Positions 56,134-64,000 of a stretch of 64,000 bases of DNA are shown piece after piece. Origin of the DNA: Begonia masoniana (taxonomy: Eukaryota; Streptophyta; Magnoliopsida; Cucurbitales; Begoniaceae); assembly GCA_022432975.1 (NCBI GenBank), contig CM039510.1:28201201-28265200 (forward strand), given 5' to 3'. Each line of letters starts with the position of its first letter. Within the stretch, counting starts at the first letter, position 1. Below the pieces are notes generated by a model that ran no database searches, was not told where the DNA came from, and worked only from the letters and a program-made list of their open reading frames with translations. Made by a program: the position numbers and the translations under genes.

Positions 56134-58594
56134 TACAAGGGGTAGCTTTATTATTAGAAGAGGAACCAATATCCATATGGGTTTCTATTTTTTCCAATCT
56201 TTCATTAATATTAATCTGATATTGATTGTAATTATACAATAATTCTTGTAATTCTTTTTTCAGATCTTTAACTTCTCTATTAAGATCTTGAATAGTTACA
56301 GGTTTAATTTTAGCCTGATCTATTCTATTAAATACTTCTGTTAAAGAATAATGATGACCTCTTAACTTATGTTTTTCAATTATTTCTTTATCATTGTTTT
56401 GATTAATAATAATTTCAATAATCTTTTTTCTAAAGATAGGATCATGTATTTGATCTAAATTATCTAAAATATTTTGTTGATTAGTTGTCAATACATTGAC
56501 TTGACATTTTTGACAGGTTTCATCATCAGATGAGGACGACTCATCAATAATATCTTCTGAGTCAGAAGATTCTTCCGAAGAAGTTAATAATAGTTTTTCT
56601 AAGGCTACTTTGAACCTTTCATCTATATCAAGATTATTTAATTTTTTTAGAGTAGTACATTTAGATGCATAGTGGCCAAATTTACCACATTTGTAACATT
56701 TAATTTCAGATAAGTCCTTTTTAGACTTCTTCTTTTTAAATGTTTTATTTCTATTAGAAGATTCGGGAATATCATATTTTTGCTTATATTTTTTAAAAGC
56801 TCTTTTCTGTAATTTCTTTTTACGTTTATATTTCATATATTCTTCGCTTTTATCAGCTTTGGATAAACCTTTTAAATTAGGTTTAGGAATATGATAAGCA
56901 AATTGATCACAAAATTCACCTATTTCCTTTTTACCATCTAAATTTTGTTTTTTAAATTGATATTGTAATTTCATATCATTACATAATGATAAACCTTCTT
57001 GAACACATACACTAATTAAATGACCATAAGTACATGTTGCCCAAGGAATAAATTGTCCATCATTTAATTCTAATAATTTCTTTTTAATTCTTTTAGAAAA
57101 TAAAGGAGGTAATCCATCAATAAATTTAGATTTCCAGTGCTCAGAATTAGCATCTGGTCTTTGCATAACTTTAGTTATAAAAACATCTTTATACCATCTA
57201 AACTCTGTAAGAGTTTTACATCTTAAGTTTTGTAATAATTCTCTACCTCTTTCTTGTCTTTGTTCGGTAGCTCCAATAAAATGTAATATTATAGCTTGAA
57301 TTAAAGTATAAACACTATCTTCATAAACCATATTATTGTCATGTCTTACAGCGGTTAATATTTCATGACGCTGTTCTAGAGATAAATAATTATCCCACCA
57401 ACCTTTTAATGCACCATTAAATCCATTTATAATAAAAGCAGCTATATCAGAATCTTTATTCTGAGAGGCTTGACAAACACTAGAATACATTAACATTTTT
57501 TGGAGTAATTCATAAATTTGATATTCAGTTAAACCATCAAGGTTCCAATCATATATAGTTTTGGCAGTATAAGAAGATTGTTCATGTAACCAATTTTCTT
57601 CCCATAATAAATCGACGGGAGTAGGTCTTTTATAATAAGTTCTTCTAATTCTATCACCACCAGGCCCTTTATCCTCATATCTAACTCTATGAATACTTAA
57701 AGGGTTTCTAGATTCTGGTAATGGATAGATATGATTACATTCAATAAAAGATTTTTCTATTTTGTTAATATCTTTTAAATGAGAAGGCATATTCTCGTCT
57801 TCACTAGAAGTATCATTAGCTGGCCAAGAGCTAGAATCAATAGTTGGATGAATTTCAGTGTGATAATTTTCCATAGAATTTTCAGCTTGTGTATTAATAA
57901 CACTAATATTTAATTGTTTCATTCTTTTAGCTAATTGTTCAATAAAGTCATTATTGTCTTTGGGAGATTTAAAATTAAATTTGGATATCACTATAGGAGG
58001 TTTTAAATCAGGAATAGAAATATTTTCTTTCTTTATTCTAGATGTCGCAGAAGATGTCGTAGGAATATCTTCTATAACCTTTTTATTTGATTTTTCAGAT
58101 AATTTAATTAATTGAGTTTCAACTCTTGATAATTGTTGTCCTATAGTACTCATATGAATATTATTATAATTCATTTGTTTAATGATAATATCATTCTTAT
58201 CTTCAATAGGTTGAGATAAAGTAACTAAAGGTATAGCTTCAATAGTATTATTCTTTAGACTAATAGGTTCTAAAGGTGGATGTATAGATTTAATACTTTC
58301 ATTGTTTTTTATATTCCAATTTTTACAATGATTATTATATTCTTCTAAAATATTAATTTGATATTTTGATACAGGTTTATAAAATATCGTCCAATACCAT
58401 TCACTAAAAGTGATGAGAATCTTTTTTAAATCTAGATAAGAATAATATAAATCTTTTAATTTTTTAAATTCTTCAGATTTTTTATAATATTTTTTATCAA
58501 TCCAATTTCTGAGAATAGCATTTTCAGGTGATTGATATTCTTCGTTACATATTTTTCTAATATCATCTTTGCTTAAATCTGTGTAATTCATCAT
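56111..58594 (-). CDS. Coat-protein-like frame of the endogenous pararetrovirus (827 aa)
   Basis: Intact frame with a charged N-terminal half containing a coiled-coil-like stretch. A middle region has Trp-rich helical capsid-like sequence (residues about 330-530). A Lys-rich segment leads to the CCHC knuckle CYKCGKFGHYASKC (about 633-646), then a Ser/Glu/Asp-rich tail (about 672-695). A basic segment, a CCHC knuckle and an acidic tail are hallmarks of caulimovirid coat proteins (family knowledge). It starts at ATGA overlapping the previous frame's stop (58591-58594). Its length suggests a fusion with a virion-associated domain. Confidence 0.7.
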   Translation of the reverse strand: MMNYTDLSKDDIRKICNEEYQSPENAILRNWIDKKYYKKSEEFKKLKDLYYSYLDLKKILITFSEWYWTIFYKPVSKYQINILEEYNNHCKNWNIKNNESIKSIHPPLEPISLKNNTIEAIPLVTLSQPIEDKNDIIIKQMNYNNIHMSTIGQQLSRVETQLIKLSEKSNKKVIEDIPTTSSATSRIKKENISIPDLKPPIVISKFNFKSPKDNNDFIEQLAKRMKQLNISVINTQAENSMENYHTEIHPTIDSSSWPANDTSSEDENMPSHLKDINKIEKSFIECNHIYPLPESRNPLSIHRVRYEDKGPGGDRIRRTYYKRPTPVDLLWEENWLHEQSSYTAKTIYDWNLDGLTEYQIYELLQKMLMYSSVCQASQNKDSDIAAFIINGFNGALKGWWDNYLSLEQRHEILTAVRHDNNMVYEDSVYTLIQAIILHFIGATEQRQERGRELLQNLRCKTLTEFRWYKDVFITKVMQRPDANSEHWKSKFIDGLPPLFSKRIKKKLLELNDGQFIPWATCTYGHLISVCVQEGLSLCNDMKLQYQFKKQNLDGKKEIGEFCDQFAYHIPKPNLKGLSKADKSEEYMKYKRKKKLQKRAFKKYKQKYDIPESSNRNKTFKKKKSKKDLSEIKCYKCGKFGHYASKCTTLKKLNNLDIDERFKVALEKLLLTSSEESSDSEDIIDESSSSDDETCQKCQVNVLTTNQQNILDNLDQIHDPIFRKKIIEIIINQNNDKEIIEKHKLRGHHYSLTEVFNRIDQAKIKPVTIQDLNREVKDLKKELQELLYNYNQYQININERLEKIETHMDIGSSSNNKATPCNEDLSEV

Positions 58595-59255
58595 AATTTA
58601 AATTCCATTTCTGAAACAGTAGGTGACTCTCTTTTAGTGTGAGAGGTTTCTCCTTTTTCATATTTCGAATTATTAAATTGATTAGAATAAACACCATGAG
58701 GTATTTGTTGTTCAGATATTTTTAAAGCTTCAATATTAGAAATAGGAGTTTCAGATACAGAAAATCTAGAACTAGGTAAATCTACTTGATAAGGAGGAAT
58801 AGATGACCTAGAAGATAGACTTCTGGAAAAAGATATTTTTCTTGATTGATTATTATCAAATTTAATTTCTATATGTCCTTCAGGGGTTTGAATAATTTGA
58901 TCGATTTTTTTATTAATAATTGGTTGAGGTAATACAGCTTGAGGAATAGTCCATTATGAATATACTTATATTTAGCAAAATATTTTTGAATATCTTTTAA
59001 TCCTAATAATTTTATAGTTTTTTCATTAGTATCTAAGCAAATAGTTTGCTCAGAAGTTTTAACAATACGATTAATAAGATTTTCAAAAGTACCTATTTTA
59101 TAAATAGTTTTTGGCTCAATATCGGGAATTGTCCAATTATTTAATACTTCTTCTTGTGATAATTCTATATTTTCTTCATTTTTAATAGAATTTTCAGAGA
59201 ATATATTTGAGATCAAATTCATATTCAATTTGTAGAATTTACTTTCAAATAACAT
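58591..59255 (-). pseudogene. Movement-protein-like frame, broken
   Basis: The 5' part (58869-59255, 128 codons) has KTIYKIGTFENL and a KYKYIH segment like the start of the caulimovirid movement domain of the 30K superfamily. Then the frame is lost. A second frame, Ser-rich, runs to a TGA at 58591-58593 that overlaps the next ATG. Most of the movement domain core seems missing. The assignment comes from position after the leader plus these short matches. Confidence 0.5.
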
Positions 59256-59747
59256 AACTACTTGACTTCAAGTTTTCAACTATAAATAGATATAAGGTTT
59301 AACTTCGTATTGATCTTCGATTCATCTCGTATTGACTTGCGGATAACTTCGTATTGATCTATTAATTCCCTCTATACTAAACATGAGACTAACAAGATTA
59401 CTTGCACTGTCAAAGACTAATTTCACAAAGTTTGCAAATGTCTCTCAACCATGCAAATGGGTATTTTTGCCTGACGCCTTTCTCACGGCTAAGCGGCCAC
59501 ACACCCCAACACGGCAACAGAAAGACATTCACAAACAAAGTGAAATCAAAGCAAGTATTCTTTGCACATGAAAGCACGGAAAGAGTTAATAGAATCGTGT
59601 TGAAGAGATCACCTCATCGTATTGAGAAGAACAAAAGATCGTATTGAAGTTAAAACGAATATCGATTTACATTAGAAAACTTATCGACAAGTCCTTAGTT
59701 ATTTGAAAGCAAATACAAATTTAGCCAATCATTTGGCTCTGATACCA
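59256..59747 (-). promoter_or_regulatory. Pararetroviral leader and tRNA-Met primer-binding site
   Basis: Minus-strand TGGTATCAGAGCC at 59747-59735 is the conserved origin of reverse transcription in caulimovirids. A ~480-nt leader of tandem CGTATTGA(A/T)-type motifs and short frames follows before the first gene. Long structured leaders are usual in this family. Confidence 0.75.
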
Positions 59748-59898
59748 GAAGGGGGGAAGCGAGGGAAGAAGAAGTATAAGCAAAGGAGAAGAAGAAGTAT
59801 AAGAAAATACTTACTTGTTTATTCACAGTAGTTGTATCATACAAAGAGGGAGAGAGAGAGCAATCAGAGCTAGAGTTTTTACAAGGAGAGAAGGCAAA

Positions 59899-60339
59899 AC
59901 TCTAAAAAAATTAAATAATCTTGATATAGATGAAAGGTTCAAAGTAGCCTTAGAAAAACTATTATTAACTTCTTCGGAAGAATCTTCTGACTCAGAAGAT
60001 ATTATTGATGAGTCGTCCTCATCTGATGATGAAACCTGTCAAAAATGTCAAGTCAATGTATTGACAACTAATCAACAAAATATTTTAGATAATATAGATC
60101 AAATACATGATCCTATCTTTAGAAAAAAGATTATTGAAATTATTATTAATCAAAACAATGATAAAGAAATAATTGAAAAACCTAAGTTAAGAGGTCATCA
60201 TTATTCTTTAACAGAAGTATTTAATAGAATAGATCAGGCTAAAATTAAACCTGTAACTATTCAAGATCTTAATAGAGAAGTTAAAGATCTAAAAAATGAA
60301 TTACAAGAATTATTGTATAATTACAATCAATATCAGATT
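59899..60339 (+). pseudogene. Inverted partial copy of the coat-protein gene fused to the terminal repeat
   Basis: The sequence is the reverse complement of 56214-56660, nearly identical (for example one Leu-to-Ile change). It is joined to the terminal repeat within a shared ACTCTAAAAAA (59899-59909). The result is an open chimeric plus-strand frame (59815-60399) that is not a natural viral gene. Its right end is cut by LTR7. Confidence 0.85.
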
Positions 60340-60924
60340 TGTAACGCCCCCGAACCCACCCTGGCTCGGAGCGCTACTTTGCTAACCAAACCCCGATAAA
60401 ACTGACTCCCAAACCAAAAAGGGAATGGACACATCTGAAGTTAAAACTAAACTCCCGAAACTAATCCTAACCTTTAAGCACCACGGCGTCTTTCCCGAAA
60501 ATTTCGGCAAAGTAACGCCTGAAAATGGCGCCTCCAAAATGCTAAGTACCTGCAATTGAACCACCCCAAACAGTTCCAGAATAATCCTAACTATCTAACC
60601 AGCATACGAAATCTCCAAATCAAGCTATCCTCGACAAATGCTATCACCTAACATTGAAGAAAATCCACAATACAGGGTGACACATCACCCTGAACTATAA
60701 CTATATACAACAATTACACGTAGGACATCCAACCAAAAATAACTACACCTTTCCATCAATTCTACAACCAAACATTTATAATATTATACAAGCACAAAAC
60801 CCATATCCTCCGAAGACCATGGTGGAGTTGCCCCGACAACTGCCCGCACCGGCACGCCCCGTGCATCTCCGACCGCTCACAAGTCCTGGCTGACACACAT
60901 GGCTCACTTGTAGCCGCGTCGTTA

Positions 60925-61782
60925 CCTACACCACAGAACACCCACACACACGTAAGCTTACGCTTAGCAAGTAGGGAGTAACAAATAATAACAAGAAGAA
61001 TGCACACACTACCCTACTCTAACACAACAACACAACACCCCTCGACACGACAACTCAACACAAAGACACAACACCACCCAATGCAACTCAACAAACTGAC
61101 CCAACATAACACGACAACACACAGTGCAATCAACCTAACACATGCAGTTTCTATCACTCAGTTGTGCTTGTTTGCCGTACATTGCTTTAATTTGCTGTTT
61201 ATTGCTTTAATTCTTCATAGTGGTCCCCTCGAGGCGCTACTACCAGCGACCCAGCCCGACAAGGCCCACTATTCAGAATCTCATGTTTTGCCAATCATCC
61301 ATCATAGAGGTCCCCTCGAGGCGCTACTACCAGCGACCCAGCCCGACAAGGCACTCTATTCAGGATTCAAGTTTTAGCCGGTCATCTCGCATAGAGTTCC
61401 CCTCGGGGCGCTACTACCAGCGACCCAGCCCGACAAGGCACTCTATTTGAGATATAATTAACATTAACTTTAGTTGCTTACGTTTATGCTCACAATGCCA
61501 ATCAATGCTATTAACCATACCTAGCGTGCTATACATGATGCATGCTTCAAATATGCTAACCCATACGAATAAACAACACAACGCAACACGAAATAAACGA
61601 AACAAAACAAACATCACCCGAGGCTATAAAGCATTTCACACTACGATGCAAGTCGCACAAATACTTAACCAGACCAAAACAAAGCAAAGAAATCGACCAA
61701 CAAAGAAGGCAACCAAACAACAAACAACAACCCTACCGTTCCGTGGTGTAGGCCCGAAGGCAAAACAAACGTCCTCTACTTA
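60925..61782 (-). other. Putative intron inside LTR7
   Basis: Minus-strand GACGCCAG|GTAAGTAG (plus ACTTACCTGG at 61778-61787) to GTGGTGTAG|GTAAC (plus CTACACCAC at 60925). It contains the three stem-loop units at 61215-61450 and the post-donor block shared with LTR4. Confidence 0.5.
61215..61450 (-). repeat. Three-copy stem-loop repeat in LTR7
   Basis: Three units of about 86 bp contain CCCCTCGAGGCGCTACTACC, then AGCGACCCAGCCCGACAAGG. They are homologous to the seven units of LTR4. Where LTR4 pairs GTGCT with AGCAC, LTR7 pairs CGCT with AGCG, so one T-A pair has become C-G. Confidence 0.8.
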
Positions 61783-62588
61783 CCTGGCGTCCTAGCTCGC
61801 TGAGGCTACTCGGTTAACTGTCCACCTACGGCTCGACCTACGACAATAATTCAAACTTTATTAAATCAGGCTTACTTTCACCAATTAACTCTAAAACTAC
61901 TATTTCTAACTTAATCCAACTAAAACCAAACTAAACGGGCCACCAATTTGGGTTCGGTAAAAACCGACCCGAACTTCAAACGCGCGTAACTTTTGCGTCG
62001 GATATCGGAATCGAACGATTCCAACGGCCACGTACTCCTCTAATAACCTATTTTAACTTGCCAAAAGGAATTTCAAAACAACTAACCCTAACTAGGTCAA
62101 AATCCCCAAAACCCGAGCTGCCTAAATCGGGAATTTTTCCCCTTTTCCAATTTTCCTCAATTCTCATCAATTTCTTCACCAATCGACCACCTATACGCTC
62201 AATTAACATAAACTAACCAAAAATCCCGAACTACAACCCAAAACCCGAAATGCCCTAAAGAGGGCTTTCTGAATTTCGCCCAATTCGGGCTCCTCACGGC
62301 CAATCAACCATAGCCGGTCCAAGGGTCGGCAAACCCACGCCGGAAACGACCTAAAACCACCGGTGATCGGAGCCAAAACTGGCTCGTCACCCTCGGCCAA
62401 AAACAGAGCCGAAAACAGGGAGAAAATCGGTCTAACCTGACGGTTCGTGCGCGGAGAGAACCAGGCCCAGCTCGTCGCCGTCGTCTGGCCGGAGAACGCC
62501 GGAGACCGCCGGTGATCGTCGCGCTCCGTCGATCGTCGCCCTCCGACGCCTCTCCCCTGCCCTGCTTCGCGCTCGGGCTCCTCCCACG

Positions 62589-62614
62589 AACAGAATGGCT
62601 TCGGCCATTCTGTT
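62589..62614 (-). other. 11-bp hairpin in LTR7, homologous to the LTR4 hairpin
   Basis: Plus strand AACAGAATGGC, TTCG, GCCATTCTGTT; in LTR sense the loop is CGAA. It lies beside a TAA microsatellite exactly as in LTR4. Confidence 0.85.
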
Positions 62615-62869
62615 TTATTATTATTTTTTTAATTTAATAATAATAATAATAATAATATAAATTATAAGGTCAATTTGCCCTTACGTGTTTTCGACCATTT
62701 CAAATTTCGTTAAATCACGTTCTTAAATTATAAATTTTGTAAATTGACCCTCACTCTATACACGGCTTAATTTCTCCAATTTGAATATCCGAACAACAAT
62801 TAATTAATCAATTATTAATCCTTTTATTTTCTCTCCGATTTTTCCTTTAAAAAAAACTCGGGTGTTACA

Positions 62870-64000
62870 ATCCACCCTCCTTACAAAAATTTTGTCCTCA
62901 AAATTTGCGGCCTTGTTATTTCTCAATTTACTCAACTCAACTACCCAACCCTACTCACCTATCGGGTGCTACATTCCCCAAGTTCCGACTTCACCTAACT
63001 CTGCCTCTCTAACTCGATTATTCACACGTCCACTAACTGTAATCGAATTCATACCCTCAAATCCTTCTAACTGAATTATCAACTCAATCTTTTCTCTAGC
63101 TCAGTTAATCTAATTCCTCACTTCCTACTTCTGTGTCTGCTAAATACGCACCTCTATGCTACCACAAATGAGTAATCCTAGGATACTAATGAGTACAATT
63201 CTTACCTCAAGTTTTACTAATCTCTATAAATTCTTAGATCAGGACTACTCGTTCCTAACTCATCACACAATACTCTAAATGGTATACATCATAGCCTCAA
63301 TGCCCATTATCTTCAACCCCCTTGAAGCCTCCCAACTTAAATCCTATTAGTGAATATCATTTGACTGAAATATCTATAGTGTAATTCACAGCTTTAAATC
63401 TTCCTAACTAAGTTCACCTAGTCACTTACTTTTCTAATTCAGACACGTATCTAACTTATTTCAACCCTTAAGGTATGCTCAATCACGTAACACTAAAATC
63501 TACTGAGTACACTTCTTATCCTAAGTCCTCAATTTAACTTCCTCTATATTTTACTATCCATTTCGAACTTATCATTTCCACTTTTGGTATCTATTTACCT
63601 TAAGTACTCAAAACATTTCATTAATCATTTTAACACAACTCTCATATTCAAAGTTATCAAAGTTTTCATCTTTTAAACCTATCAACTATTTCTCAAAGTA
63701 TACTATGAATCTTCATACTTACATTCGCTATGCTTAATTTGTCTAACTCTTAATTTCAGTCATTACCAAACACTTAAATTCTTAAGTCTAAACTAATTCT
63801 TTCTCACTACTCACCCAATATTCTAAACGGTGTACCACCACTTTAATTTTAACTCTCAACCTTCCTCAACTATATAACACTAAAACTTCGTACCCTAAGT
63901 TTTCAGTTCAACTTCCCTTCTAAGTTACTATCTCATCCTCCACCTTATTACCTCGAGAATTCATGATATTCCATTAATCACTCAAACATCATCCACTGAT
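62870..64000. other. Internal region of the LTR7 element; no domain recognised
   Basis: After the purine tract and a TTTTGTCCTCAAAATTT segment, the sequence is AT/CT-rich with many CTAACT and CTTAAGT-type motifs and no long frame. I recognise no integrase or chromodomain. It may be a non-coding 3' spacer or a heavily decayed internal region. Confidence 0.4.

Larger units (their letters stand above)
53228..59909 (-). mobile_element. Endogenous pararetrovirus (Caulimoviridae-like), rearranged and defective
   Basis: Minus-strand order: terminal repeat, tRNA-Met primer site (59747-59735), leader, movement-protein-like frame, coat-protein-like frame with zinc knuckle and acidic tail, a shortened polymerase frame, and two further frames. 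A duplicated terminal repeat with TATA and AATAAA signals closes it. ATGA start/stop overlaps at two gene junctions are typical of these viruses. The movement frame is broken and the protease/RT/RNaseH region is almost entirely deleted, so this is a defective integrated copy. The genus cannot be assigned. Confidence 0.75.
60340..62869 (-). mobile_element. 3' LTR of a Ty3-type element running off the right edge (LTR7)
   Basis: TGTAACGCCCCC at 60340, CGGGTGTTACA at 62869; 2,530 bp. Minus-strand sequence to the right, GTAAGGAGGGTGGAT preceded by TTTTGAGGACAAAAT, looks like a purine tract after the pol end, so this is the 3' LTR of a minus-oriented element. Same family as LTR4 (hairpin, TAA run, GGCGCC segment). 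It interrupts the inverted coat-protein copy after CAGATT; the partner LTR and duplication are outside the window. Confidence 0.85.

Noticed and set aside
59815..60399. A 194-codon plus-strand gene
   Set aside because: It is a chimera of the viral terminal repeat, an inverted coat-gene piece and the first bases of LTR7, not a natural gene.

Overview
This is nuclear DNA from a flowering plant, probably a dicot; I cannot name the species. The evidence is intron-split genes with GT-AG junctions and low coding density. There are also Ty3-type retrotransposons primed by initiator-Met tRNA, a hAT transposon, small TRIM/Cassandra-type elements and an endogenous plant pararetrovirus. Only one host gene is visible; everything else is transposable-element or viral sequence.

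Positions 1-2613 are an LTR in minus orientation, cut by the window edge. Positions 3625-13534 hold the last 22 exons (about 1,295 codons) of a VPS13-family lipid-transfer protein gene of the SHRUBBY/VPS13S type, plus strand. Its first exons lie left of the window. All exon phases join correctly except one, which carries a single extra base.

Positions 13.5-22.8 kb are degenerate: a broken Ty3 RNaseH/integrase piece (minus), an RT fragment (plus), a truncated LTR, a 471-bp TRIM element and a Cassandra-type LTR with a 5S-rRNA-like segment.

Positions 22800-47879 are one hAT transposon (12-bp terminal inverted repeat, perfect 8-bp target duplication GTTATAAT) swollen by nested insertions. A solo LTR (26102-44038, itself interrupted) and a second solo LTR (44091-46231) sit in the transposase gene. 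A complete chromodomain Ty3 element (27858-42696, minus, duplication ATTCT) lies inside the first solo LTR. Two more solo LTRs (28994-31647 and 33732-36391) lie inside that Ty3 element. A 1,158-bp tandem duplication copied part of the transposase together with the first bases of the inserted LTR.

Positions 48983-52537 are another solo LTR with 22 copies of a 58-59 bp repeat. Positions 53228-59909 are a rearranged endogenous caulimovirid (minus) that lacks nearly all of its reverse transcriptase. An inverted piece of its coat-protein gene follows, interrupted at 60340 by the 3' LTR of a retrotransposon that runs off the right edge.

The most unusual pattern is shared by the LTRs. Although their families differ, almost every one has a splice-donor-like AG|GTAAGT followed 0.5-1.8 kb later by a TGTAG|GT acceptor-like site. 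Between them is a stem-loop module, present once in some families and tandemly amplified (2, 3, 7 or 22 copies) in others. This suggests LTRs carrying their own intron with an expandable structured cassette. It is an inference from sequence and has not been tested by RNA data.
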